Below, piece by piece: positions 24,772-33,272 of a stretch of DNA of 64,000 nucleotides. The translations under genes and the position numbers were made by a program. Numbering within the stretch: position 1 is the first letter of the stretch; the number at the start of each line of letters is the position of its first letter. Source of the DNA: DASVNK01 sp036383895 (GTDB taxonomy: Bacteria; Verrucomicrobiota; Verrucomicrobiia; Limisphaerales; SXQI01); the NCBI GenBank assembly GCA_036383895.1, contig DASVNK010000012.1:1-64000 (forward strand), given 5' to 3'. Under the pieces are notes generated by a model. It saw nothing but the letters and a program-made list of their open reading frames with translations. It had not been told where the DNA came from and made no database searches.

Positions 24772-24844
24772 GTGGTCACTTTGGCGTGGGCGAACAGGAG
24801 ACTCGAGGGCGAGGCTTTTGTTCGGGCACGAGCCGAGTGACCAC
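24772..24844. repeat. 73-base imperfect palindrome
   Basis: The outer arms GTGGTCACT (24772-24780) and AGTGACCAC (24836-24844) are perfect; inner CGAACA (24791-24796) pairs with TGTTCG (24819-24824), and short GGC/GCC and GTG/CAC matches lie between. The whole could fold as one long hairpin. It is in a non-coding stretch 150 bases before the FG-GAP gene; it might be a structured RNA, a small mobile element or a binding site. Confidence 0.5.
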
Positions 24845-24996
24845 GAAAGGTTGTTCGTGATCATGTAAGAAGCTTAGCTAAAGGGAAATAACCGGTCAAG
24901 AAAAAGGAAGAAAAAGGGCGGGCTATTTCGGATTTCTTCGTTCCGTGGGAACCTTGACTTGAGCAGTAAATAAGAGCGAAACTGGCGTCCTTCCAG

Positions 24997-27900
24997 ATGA
25001 ACAGGCTGCTCAAACATGGGTTGTTCGTAATTCTCGCGTCCATAACAAACCTCTTAGCGGTTGATCCGGCGGAACCTTCGATTCAGTTCACGAACTATGG
25101 ATCAGCGACTGTTAACGAACTGGCGATTACCGCGGACATCGATGCAGACGGGCGATTCGATTTGATGACGCTTCGAACAATGCGGCTGCAGTGGAACTCA
25201 GGTTCGAACTTCCTCGCCGGCATCCCATTCAATTACAGCCCTGATGATCAATTCCCGTTCCCGCCGGTTATTGCCGATTTCGATAACGATGCGGATTTGG
25301 ACATTCTCTTCGTGAGGATGAGCATGCAGAATCGGCGCGCGACGACTATCAACTGGAACCGCGGAAACCGCCATTTCACGAATCCACCGGTGGTGCTCTT
25401 TCCGCAGATCAGCTTCGGTGCGGCATCCGCTGGCGATTACGATAACGATGGCGACCTGGACTTTGTTCTAACAGGAAATACCAGCGCGCCAAATAACGTC
25501 GTTGGCAGAAACATCACTCGCCTTTACGAAAACGTCGGCTCCGGATCGTTCATTGAGGTGCCCCAGAATTTTCGGAACGTGGAGGACGGGACCGTTTCGT
25601 GGGCCGATTACGACAGCGATGGTGACTTGGATCTGTTAGTGACGGGCTACACGACAAATATCAACAGCGGTGTGAGCCATCTCTACCGAAATGACCAGGG
25701 TGTGTTTGTCGATTCGGGCGTGGCGCTCCCAAGCCTCGTAAAAGATAGCGGACTGCCAGTAACCGGCGAGTGGGGCGACTACGATAACGACGGCGATTTG
25801 GATCTGCTGATGGTTGGATCAACTCTCACTCCAAACCGACGAGGAATGGCCAGGGTATACCGCAACGATGGCCAAAGCTTTTCCGAGGAACTGCTTCCGT
25901 TCCCGAGCGTCTCGGAAACTCGCGGAACCTGGGCTGACCTCGATGGAGACGGCGATTTGGATGTTATCATTTCCCCGGGCAGTGGCGCCCAGGCGAGATT
26001 GTTGCCGAACGACGGAACTGGAGCCTTCGGCACTGCGGTAACAGTGACAAACGCAGTGGGGAATCTTCACACGGCATTTTTCAATTCCGATTCAATGCCG
26101 GACCTGATGACGGAAAGATTCGATTTCCGGTCGGTGGCATTCCGCAACATTACGCCCGCGACGAATACGCTGCCGGAAGCGCCGTCCGGGCTGGCGGCCG
26201 TTGGTATTGGGAGCACGGTTACGTTCTCTTGGAACGCGGCGAGAGACGGCCAACAATCCGCTGGGCTGACTTACAATCTGCGGATTGGCACGACGCCGGG
26301 CGGGTCGCAAGTATTGTCAGCGATGGCTAATCCTACGAATGGGCAGCGATATCTGGCGGCATTGGGGAACACTGGGTTACGAACAAATTGGACGATCCGC
26401 AATTTTGCATTGGGGACCTACTATTGGTCGGTGCAGGCAATCGACCACAGCTATGCGGGCTCCACGTTTGCAGCAGAGCAGTCGTTTACGATTTCGAATG
26501 CACCGCCGGTGCTTGAAATGTTTGGGGTCACGAACGAGACACCCAACAGTGCCACGGTGACGTTTCGTTTGAACCCGAACGGAAGCGAGGCGGAGTATTA
26601 TGTTGTTTTCACATCCACCAATGGCAGCGGCACGAATACAATTTCCGTACCCGCGACCAGCGGTGCGACGATCGAGCAACTTCTTGTCTCCGGGCTTCTG
26701 CCCTCAACCCAATACGAGATCCGCCTCGTCGCCTCCAATGAGTTCGGCATGAGCTTCACTTCCGTGCGCAAGTTCGTAACGCGACCAGCGTCTCCGCTCA
26801 CCGAAATTGCTCTTCCGTTCACCATCTTGTCCCAGCCATCAGCGACGATTGCCGCGGCAGATCTGGACCACAATGGACATTTGGACGTCCTCCTCTCCGG
26901 ACTTACCAATGGCACCCGCACGAACATCGTTTTTTATAACGACACTGGCGTCTTTTCGAACACGCAACCGGTTCAAGTCTCGCTAATCCCTTCCTCGGCA
27001 GCGCTGGATTTTGCCGGTGACTTCAATAACGATGGTCTTCTCGACCTGTTTTTTGCGAATCAAAGTGGCGGAGTTATTCGCGTGCGGAATGGGCAAACTT
27101 TTGGGCAGCCAATTTTCATCACGGGCGCAATGCTCCGCCAGACTTTCGCGCGCGACGCGGACAACGATGGCGACCTCGATGTGCTTTACCCGAGCGACTC
27201 TCTGGCGGGCGCTCTTCGGCTCGGGGCCAACATCGGAATCTATCGGCTGGATTATCCAACCTTGACCGGGCTCAGCCGGGTGCCCGCATTGGAGTGGGGT
27301 GACTATGACAACGATGGTGATGAGGATTTTCTCGGGTTCGGTTCGACGAATCAGTCCTTCGACGCTCGATATGCGGTGACGCATATCTTCCGAAACGAAG
27401 GTGGATATGTCTTCACGAACGTTCAAGCTGGACTGCCCGGCACCCTCTATGGCGCCGCCTGGGCGGATTACGACAACGATCGCGATTTAGATGTCGCGGT
27501 TATTCTCAGCACGAACATCCTGAGCCAGTCGGTCGAGCTCTATCGGAACGAGGGCGGTAATGGATTCGAAAAAGTAGAGCTAAACATTCCCGCGTTCGAG
27601 TCATTGGTCGCGGTCGATTGGGTAGATTTCGACCGCGATTCACGGCCGGATTTGATCCTTCAACAGGACCTGACTACCGGGGATCGGTTGCGCATGTTTT
27701 TAGCGGACGAGAACAACCAGTTTGTCGAATACACGTTGAACATTCCCACGAATGTTCATTACGAAACTGTGTTCGCGGATTTTGATGGCGATCAGATGCT
27801 GGACATCCTGCTGAACACCACCACCAACCGAACGCAGTTTCGGCCGCGTTTGTTCCGGAACAACCTACTCTCCACAACGGCTCCCGCCTCTACGCCAACG

Positions 27901-28440
27901 AGTCTCGTTGCAATTTCCGGACGAACATCGGTGCAACTGAACTGGCAGTTTCCAACGAACGAAAACGAAAATGCACTCGCGTCCTCGTTTAATATCCGGG
28001 TTGGAAAAACTCCGGGAGGTTCAGAAATAATGAGCGCCATGTCGGATCGTGAAACAGGCGCCCGGCAAGTGCCGCAGCGCGGTAACGCCGGCCAAAGTGG
28101 CACCAGGACAATCCGCGATCTTCCACCCGGCACTTACTATTGGAGCGTGCAATCGGTTGATCACGCATTCAATGGCTCGCGGTTCGCACCGGAAGTCACT
28201 TTCGAAATTGCGCCGCTGGATCGCACGCCACGAATTCTTGCGCTGGAAACTTCGGGACCAGATCGCTACGCCTTGACGATTGACGCCCCGACGCGGAGCA
28301 ACGTGCTGTTGGAAACATCATCTGACCTGCTGGAATGGTTGCCTGGGGATGACGTCTACATCGGACCCGAGCCGCGCACGATATGGGTCAATAACAGCGG
28401 GGAATCAGCGCTTTTCTACCGATTCTACGTGATTGAGTGA
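24997..28440 (+). CDS. Secreted FG-GAP (VCBS) repeat protein with Fn3 domains
   Basis: A 1147-residue exported protein with an N-terminal signal (about 1-21, ILASITNLLA). Two arrays of FG-GAP repeats with the calcium-type loop DYDNDGDLD or close variants (DFDNDADLD, DADNDGDLD, DFDGDQMLD) occupy roughly 35-385 and 600-960. Each array is followed by a fibronectin-III-like domain with the same ending (GTYYWSVQAIDHSYAGSTFA at about 465 and GTYYWSVQSVDHAFNGSRFA at about 1050), and another Fn3 domain lies near 500-595. The protein therefore looks like a duplicated module. Such proteins are surface or secreted beta-propellers for adhesion or binding. It stands alone between the repeat-rich gap and a convergent Uma2 gene. 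Confidence 0.88.
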   Translation: MNRLLKHGLFVILASITNLLAVDPAEPSIQFTNYGSATVNELAITADIDADGRFDLMTLRTMRLQWNSGSNFLAGIPFNYSPDDQFPFPPVIADFDNDADLDILFVRMSMQNRRATTINWNRGNRHFTNPPVVLFPQISFGAASAGDYDNDGDLDFVLTGNTSAPNNVVGRNITRLYENVGSGSFIEVPQNFRNVEDGTVSWADYDSDGDLDLLVTGYTTNINSGVSHLYRNDQGVFVDSGVALPSLVKDSGLPVTGEWGDYDNDGDLDLLMVGSTLTPNRRGMARVYRNDGQSFSEELLPFPSVSETRGTWADLDGDGDLDVIISPGSGAQARLLPNDGTGAFGTAVTVTNAVGNLHTAFFNSDSMPDLMTERFDFRSVAFRNITPATNTLPEAPSGLAAVGIGSTVTFSWNAARDGQQSAGLTYNLRIGTTPGGSQVLSAMANPTNGQRYLAALGNTGLRTNWTIRNFALGTYYWSVQAIDHSYAGSTFAAEQSFTISNAPPVLEMFGVTNETPNSATVTFRLNPNGSEAEYYVVFTSTNGSGTNTISVPATSGATIEQLLVSGLLPSTQYEIRLVASNEFGMSFTSVRKFVTRPASPLTEIALPFTILSQPSATIAAADLDHNGHLDVLLSGLTNGTRTNIVFYNDTGVFSNTQPVQVSLIPSSAALDFAGDFNNDGLLDLFFANQSGGVIRVRNGQTFGQPIFITGAMLRQTFARDADNDGDLDVLYPSDSLAGALRLGANIGIYRLDYPTLTGLSRVPALEWGDYDNDGDEDFLGFGSTNQSFDARYAVTHIFRNEGGYVFTNVQAGLPGTLYGAAWADYDNDRDLDVAVILSTNILSQSVELYRNEGGNGFEKVELNIPAFESLVAVDWVDFDRDSRPDLILQQDLTTGDRLRMFLADENNQFVEYTLNIPTNVHYETVFADFDGDQMLDILLNTTTNRTQFRPRLFRNNLLSTTAPASTPTSLVAISGRTSVQLNWQFPTNENENALASSFNIRVGKTPGGSEIMSAMSDRETGARQVPQRGNAGQSGTRTIRDLPPGTYYWSVQSVDHAFNGSRFAPEVTFEIAPLDRTPRILALETSGPDRYALTIDAPTRSNVLLETSSDLLEWLPGDDVYIGPEPRTIWVNNSGESALFYRFYVIE

Positions 28441-28451
28441 AACGGATCTAA

Positions 28452-29027
28452 TCAATCCCAATTCCATTCACGAAAAAGTTCGGCAAGCTTCAAACGAAAT
28501 CCGGGGACGACAGTCTCGCCGTCGAGCTCGCCGTTAGGGCCAACGAGTTTTCGTTTTTCGAGTGAATAGCAGATTTCGGCGGACTTCATCTCGGGATCGA
28601 TGACCCAGGCCAGGCGGGTGCCGCTGGAGAAAAAGTCACGCAGGCGCTCATGAATCTCAGCGCGGGTGTTATTCGGGGATAAGACTTCGATGGCGAGGTC
28701 GGGCGCAAAGCGGAAGAATTCTTTGGCGGGTCTTTTTAATCCGCGGAGACGCTCTTTGGAAACAAAGGAGACGTCCGGAGCGCGGCAATTTTCGTTTTCC
28801 ATCCAGAAGCCGGTATTCGAATCGGAAACTGCTCCGAGTTTCTCGCGCTTAACGAAAGTGGTCAGAGCGAAGCTCAGCTCGGTGCAAATGAAACCGTGCT
28901 CAGGATTGTTCTTCGGGCTCATTACCAATTCTCCGTTGACCACCTCGTGGATGAACCCGTCTTCCGGCAGAGCCTGCAACTCGGCCTCGGTCCATTTTTT
29001 GCGCTCGGCTACTGGAGCTGAGTTCAT
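28452..29027 (-). CDS. Uma2-family (DUF820) putative endonuclease
   Basis: A 191-residue protein of the Uma2 family, which has a PD-(D/E)XK nuclease fold. The conserved core is present: FRFAPDLAIEVLSPNNTRAE, then the helix IHERLRDFFSSGTRLAWVID with Asp and Glu at the catalytic positions, and the N-terminal TEAELQALPEDGFIHEVVNG. Uma2 proteins are abundant in cyanobacteria and Verrucomicrobiota, often scattered singly; no biological role is established. It converges on the FG-GAP gene with 11 bases between stops and may follow yebC in one transcript (64 bases). Confidence 0.85.
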   Translation of the reverse strand: MNSAPVAERKKWTEAELQALPEDGFIHEVVNGELVMSPKNNPEHGFICTELSFALTTFVKREKLGAVSDSNTGFWMENENCRAPDVSFVSKERLRGLKRPAKEFFRFAPDLAIEVLSPNNTRAEIHERLRDFFSSGTRLAWVIDPEMKSAEICYSLEKRKLVGPNGELDGETVVPGFRLKLAELFREWNWD

Positions 29028-29091
29028 AGGAATAACTTAGGCGAATGCCAACAAGTGTCGAGGAGCAAGGAATGAAGACCCGCCGGAGAAT

Positions 29092-29814
29092 TTAGCGCAT
29101 GGCGGCGTAGACGCGGTGGACGTCTTCGTGGTCGTCGAGTTCGTTGAGGAAGGCGGCGACTTCCTTGCGGGAGGTTTCGTCGAGTTCGGGAAAGGTCTTG
29201 GCGAGGTAACGGATTTCTGAGGCGGTGACGTTCCAACCGGCGGCTTTGAGGGCTTTGGAGACGTGGTCGAGATCTTTGATGTCGGTGATGAAGCGGGCGC
29301 CTTTGTGGCCTTCGGGAACTTCTTCGGCTTCGAGCGGCTCGACTTCCTGCGCGCCGGCTTCGATGGCGTCGCTTTCGGCATCGCGATTTGGGTCGGTGTG
29401 GGTGCCTTCGACGACGCCCATGTGGTTGAAGAAAAAGGCGACGCTGCCGGGCTGGCCGAGGGAACCGGTTTTGAAGATGCGGCGAATGTCGGAGGCGGTG
29501 CGGTTACGATTATCGGTGAGGCACTCGACGACAAGGGGGACTTTGTGCGGAGCGAAGCCCTCGTAGGTGACGAGTTCGTAGTGAACTTTTTCGTCGGTGA
29601 GACCAGCGCCTTTTTTGATGGCGCGTTCGATGGTGTCGCGCGTGACGCTGGCTTTGCGGGCTTTTTCGACGGCGGCGGCGAGGCGGGCGTTCAGGTCGGG
29701 ATCAGCGCCGCCGAGTTTGGCGGCGACCATGATTTCGCGGACGAGTTTAACGACGACCTGGCCGCGCTTCTGCGCGTTGGCTTCACGACCGGCTTGTTTC
29801 CATTGGGCACCCAT
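29092..29814 (-). CDS. yebC: YebC/PmpR-family regulatory protein
   Basis: A 240-residue protein of the TACO1/YebC family, now linked to translation of proline-rich stretches as well as to transcription control. The family opening is exact in style: MGAQWKQAGREANAQKRGQVVVKLVREI, then GGADPDLNARLAAAVEKAR and the acidic GSVAFFFNHMGVV segment. Length is normal. The second residue differs from the usual MSGHSKW, with MGAQWKQ, a variant seen in related lineages. It lies between the aminotransferase and the Uma2 gene on the same strand. Confidence 0.92.
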   Translation of the reverse strand: MGAQWKQAGREANAQKRGQVVVKLVREIMVAAKLGGADPDLNARLAAAVEKARKASVTRDTIERAIKKGAGLTDEKVHYELVTYEGFAPHKVPLVVECLTDNRNRTASDIRRIFKTGSLGQPGSVAFFFNHMGVVEGTHTDPNRDAESDAIEAGAQEVEPLEAEEVPEGHKGARFITDIKDLDHVSKALKAAGWNVTASEIRYLAKTFPELDETSRKEVAAFLNELDDHEDVHRVYAAMR

Positions 29815-29867
29815 GGGAGTTAATGACTAAAAACCAAATACCAAATGCCAAGTAAAGGAAATGCGCT

Positions 29868-30956
29868 CTAAAGCTGCTTCATGGCTTCGTCGAGGGCGGC
29901 GTAGAGTTTTTGCATGGAAGCTTCGGTTTCGTCGCCCATGTTCGAGAGGCGGAAGGTGGTGCCTTTGATTTTGCCGTAGCCGCCGTCGATTAGAAAACCG
30001 CGGTCCTTCACGAGCTTCTGGAGCTTCGCGACGTCGACAGTGCGGCCGCCTGGTTTTGCGCCGTTGTTGACGCAGGTGAGGGTGACGGATTCAAAGCCAT
30101 GCTCGGGGAAGAAGTTAAATCCGTGTTTTTCGGCCCATTTGCGAGTCATCTGGGCGAGCGTGCCGTGGCGGAGGTAACGGGCTTCCAGGCCTTCGGCGAA
30201 GAAATCTTCGAGCTTGGAGGCGAGCGCGTAGACGTGGCCGATGCTTGGTGTGCTCGGGGTCATGTTTTGCTCGGCATTCTTTTGGAATTCGACGAAATCG
30301 AAGTAGTAGCCGCGATCTTTCATTTTGGCGGCGCGCTCCAATGCGGCGGCTGAACAGGTGAATACGCTCAAGCCGGGCGGCATGGCGAAAGCTTTTTGGG
30401 TGCCGGCGAGGAGGACATCGATGCCGAGATCGTCGAAGGGGATTTTGGTTGCGGTGAGCGAGCTGACTGCGTCGACGATGAACATCACGTCCGGATATTT
30501 CTTCTTCAGCTTCGCGATGTCTTGCAGCGGGCTCATGACGCCGGTGCTGGTTTCGTTGTGGATCAACGTGAGTGCGTCGAATTGGCCGGTGGAGAGTTTC
30601 GCATCGATTTGTTCGGCGCGAATGGGCGAACCCCAATCGACCTGGAGCGCCTCGGCTTCCTTGCCGCACTTTTTGGAGACGTCGAGCCATTTGTCGGAGA
30701 AAGCGCCGCACATGCAGTTGAGGACTTTCCTGGCGACGAGGTTGCGGATGGCGCCTTCCATGACGCCCCAGGCGGAGGAGGTGCTCAGGTAAACTAGGCG
30801 GTTCGTATAAAAGAGCCGTTGCAATTGCGGCTGAATCTTGCCGTAGAGATCTTTGAACCCCTGGCCGCGGTGACCGATCATGGGCGAGCGGAAGGCCTGG
30901 AAAGTTTTTTCGCTGACCTCGACCGGACCTGGAATATGCAATTTCACGTGCGCCAT
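29868..30956 (-). CDS. Class V aminotransferase (alanine-glyoxylate / serine-pyruvate type)
   Basis: A 362-residue PLP enzyme. It opens with HIPGPVEVSEKTFQAFRSPM, the typical beginning of serine-pyruvate / alanine-glyoxylate aminotransferases and related SerC-like enzymes. The Schiff-base lysine is Lys188 in LAGTQKAFAMPPG, the PLP-phosphate segment is STSSAWGVMEGA, and the Asp stacking on the ring is in FIVDAVSSL. It may act in serine, glycine or photorespiration-like glyoxylate metabolism; substrates cannot be fixed from motifs. The start at 30956 (MAHVKLHIPGP) is preferred because the longer frame would overlap the SDR gene. Confidence 0.88.
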   Translation of the reverse strand: MAHVKLHIPGPVEVSEKTFQAFRSPMIGHRGQGFKDLYGKIQPQLQRLFYTNRLVYLSTSSAWGVMEGAIRNLVARKVLNCMCGAFSDKWLDVSKKCGKEAEALQVDWGSPIRAEQIDAKLSTGQFDALTLIHNETSTGVMSPLQDIAKLKKKYPDVMFIVDAVSSLTATKIPFDDLGIDVLLAGTQKAFAMPPGLSVFTCSAAALERAAKMKDRGYYFDFVEFQKNAEQNMTPSTPSIGHVYALASKLEDFFAEGLEARYLRHGTLAQMTRKWAEKHGFNFFPEHGFESVTLTCVNNGAKPGGRTVDVAKLQKLVKDRGFLIDGGYGKIKGTTFRLSNMGDETEASMQKLYAALDEAMKQL

Positions 30957-30994
30957 AAAAAGCTTGTGAAACTTTTCACAAGGGGGCGGTTCAC

Positions 30995-31891
30995 TCAAGG
31001 AGAATAAGGAGGCTGGCGCTGTTCGGCCACAACGCGCGCGATCTCGGGGCGATACCCGTCGCGAAAGGTTGGGTAGGTGAACCGAAAACCGGTTGCTTTG
31101 AGTTTCGCATTGGCGACGCGCTTGTTCGTAAGGCCGCGTTTGCGAGCGGGATCAGCGGGTGCTGACGGCGGCATTGGACGGCTGAGCTCCTGCGCCAACC
31201 ATTTGAAGAAGTCGCGTTGGGTGACGGGCTCGTCGTCGCAAACATTGTAAATTCCACCAGGAACGCCGTGCTGGATTATGTGGCTAAGAGCCGCGGCGAG
31301 ATCGTCGACATGAATCATGTTGATCCAGTTTGAACCATCGTCGCGCATGACAGCTTCGCCGGCAACGAATTGCTTGAAGAGATGGCCGCGACCAGGGCCG
31401 TAAATGCCGGAGGGCCGCAGAATCGTTGCCGGGAATTGAGAAGAATGGAATGCGGCGAGGAGTTCGCGTTCGGTTTCGATGAGAATCTGGCTCGTGACGC
31501 TGTCGGGTTCGGTGGGGCTTTGCTCGGTGACCCAGGAGCTGTCGGCCTGCGCATAAACACTGGTGCTGCTGGTGTAAAGGTAGGATCGCAGAGCGGAGCC
31601 GCGCGACCATTGGATGATGTTTTGCGTGCCTTCGAGATAAACGCGGCGGTACTCCTCGGGGCCGCCGTTGGTTGAGGAGACGAGATTGACGATGACGTCG
31701 AAGTCGGGAGACAGATCGGCCAGACTGGCTGGGTCAGTTATATCGGCGTGAATCGGTTGTATTCCCGAGGCGCGCAGTTGCGCGTCTGACCCGGTGCTGC
31801 GGCGGAGGCCAGAAACAGCGTGACCGAGAGTTGTGAGGCGATGTCCCAGCGGCAAACCGACATAGCCGCAGCCGATAATCAACACGCGCAT
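30995..31891 (-). CDS. NAD-dependent epimerase/dehydratase-like SDR protein
   Basis: A 298-residue extended short-chain dehydrogenase. The Rossmann motif is MRVLIIGCGYVGLPLG, and the active-site neighbourhood carries the SSTSVYAQ segment in place of the usual YxxxK region, as in YeeZ-like members; RPSGIYGPGRGHLFKQF is the conserved substrate-side motif. These proteins are often called NAD(P)H-binding or SDR family without known substrate. The canonical catalytic tyrosine and lysine pair is not evident, so it may be a binding rather than catalytic protein. It lies 6 bases after the alpha/beta hydrolase. Confidence 0.82.
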   Translation of the reverse strand: MRVLIIGCGYVGLPLGHRLTTLGHAVSGLRRSTGSDAQLRASGIQPIHADITDPASLADLSPDFDVIVNLVSSTNGGPEEYRRVYLEGTQNIIQWSRGSALRSYLYTSSTSVYAQADSSWVTEQSPTEPDSVTSQILIETERELLAAFHSSQFPATILRPSGIYGPGRGHLFKQFVAGEAVMRDDGSNWINMIHVDDLAAALSHIIQHGVPGGIYNVCDDEPVTQRDFFKWLAQELSRPMPPSAPADPARKRGLTNKRVANAKLKATGFRFTYPTFRDGYRPEIARVVAEQRQPPYSP

Positions 31892-31897
31892 GCCGAA

Positions 31898-32659
31898 TTA
31901 TTGGTTCGCACTTTCCGCGCAGGCGGCCAGAAGACGCACCAGGCCGTTCGCGACGGCGTCTGGATTTTCCAACGGGGTAGCATGACCAGCTCCTGGCACT
32001 TCTATGAAAATCGGTTTCAGGCAGTTCTCGGCCATGGCGCGAGCCTTGGTGAAGGGAATGATTTTGTCCTCGGAACCATGGACCACCAGAACAGGGTGGT
32101 TAAACGAATGAAGGAACTCGGTGCGGTCGGGACGCGCGGCCATGGCGCGCAAAGCCCAGGAGAGGCCGTCCGCGCCGGCTTTCTGCGCGCCTTCGGTGGG
32201 ATAGTTTTGCAGGTCGGGGTTTGCGGGACGGGCATCGGAGAACATTTTAGGGAGAATTGTTTCGGCGGCGATTCCCGGGCCTTTTGCGCGAATTTTTTCG
32301 ATTATTTCGACGCGAGCTTGTTTTGCATCCGGCGAATCGGGAGCAGCCTGGGTTGAGATGAGCCCGAGACAGGCGGTGCGTTGCGGGAATTTTTCGGCAA
32401 ACGCGAGGGCTACATAGCCGCCCATTGACATGCCCGCGACGGCGACTTTCTCTGTTTTTTGGTCGTCGAGCGCGCGCGCGAGGAAATCCGCGTAAGCTTC
32501 CATCGACGGTTTAGCTTCGCGCAAGGGCGGCTCCTTTCCGAATCCGGGGAGGTCCGGGACGATGACTTTGGCTTTGGAACCGAGCGAGGCGATCGTGGCA
32601 AACCAAAGAGTGTGGTCGAACGGATAGCCGTGGATCAAGAGCAGCGGAATATCTTTCAT
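31898..32659 (-). CDS. Alpha/beta-fold hydrolase
   Basis: A 253-residue alpha/beta hydrolase. The oxyanion motif HGYPFDHTLW follows the first strand, the nucleophile elbow is GMSMGG with Ser78, and the acid and base are in VVHGSEDKIIPF and GAGHATPLENP. The overall pattern is that of small esterase, lactonase or C-C hydrolases, and the substrate cannot be inferred. It is tightly packed upstream of the SDR gene (6 bases), and 55 bases downstream of the NUDIX gene. Confidence 0.9.
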   Translation of the reverse strand: MKDIPLLLIHGYPFDHTLWFATIASLGSKAKVIVPDLPGFGKEPPLREAKPSMEAYADFLARALDDQKTEKVAVAGMSMGGYVALAFAEKFPQRTACLGLISTQAAPDSPDAKQARVEIIEKIRAKGPGIAAETILPKMFSDARPANPDLQNYPTEGAQKAGADGLSWALRAMAARPDRTEFLHSFNHPVLVVHGSEDKIIPFTKARAMAENCLKPIFIEVPGAGHATPLENPDAVANGLVRLLAACAESANQ

Positions 32660-32714
32660 ATCTCCTCGGAACGCGCTTGTTTTAGAGGAAGGCTATTACT
32701 CAGGCAAGGCGCTG

Positions 32715-33260
32715 TCATGGGCCGCGATTTAAAAAGTAGAGGCCGACAAAAACTTTCGGATCGACGCAGGCGCCTTCCTTTTCTTTCTGCTTCAGCCACT
32801 CGGCCGCGCGGTGGAGAGGCACGTGATGGACGTGGATTCGTTCGGAGCCTTCGCCGCCGCCCGCGCCGACTTTGCGGAGGTTCTGCGCGAGATAGAACGC
32901 GACCACTTCGTTGCTTAAACCGGCGGAAGGCGGACCCTGGGTGAGTTCTTCCCAATCGGCGGCTTCGTAGCCGGTTTCTTCGCGGAGTTCGCGTTTGGCG
33001 GTTTCAAGGTAGTGTTCGCCCGCGTAATCGTCGTCACCGGAAAGACCGGCGGGGAGTTCAATCGTGTTGCGACCCATCGGCACGCGGAATTGCTCGGTCA
33101 GCAGAAGATCGCCCTCGGGCGTGACCGCGACGATAACGACTCCGGCAGGCGAGTTGGGGCGTTCGGCGTATTCCCATTTTCCGGCGACACGGACGCGGAG
33201 ATACTTTCCCTGCCAAACGATTTTGTGGTCCTGCTGTTTTGAGTCGTCGTGTTGCGACAT
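32715..33260 (-). CDS. NUDIX hydrolase, ADP-ribose pyrophosphatase-like
   Basis: A 181-residue NUDIX enzyme that splits a nucleoside diphosphate linked to another group. The core helix is AKRELREETGYEA (88-100), preceded by RNTIELPAGLSGDDDYAGE. The Gly-Glu spacing of the NUDIX box is slightly irregular but the RExxEExGY metal-binding core is intact. The N-terminal strand pattern (VVIVAVTPEGDLLLTEQFRV) fits the ADP-ribose pyrophosphatase subgroup. It starts 12 bases after the GH9 gene ends on the same strand and may be co-transcribed. Confidence 0.88.
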   Translation of the reverse strand: MSQHDDSKQQDHKIVWQGKYLRVRVAGKWEYAERPNSPAGVVIVAVTPEGDLLLTEQFRVPMGRNTIELPAGLSGDDDYAGEHYLETAKRELREETGYEAADWEELTQGPPSAGLSNEVVAFYLAQNLRKVGAGGGEGSERIHVHHVPLHRAAEWLKQKEKEGACVDPKVFVGLYFLNRGP

Positions 33261-33272
33261 TGCTTCCCGCGA

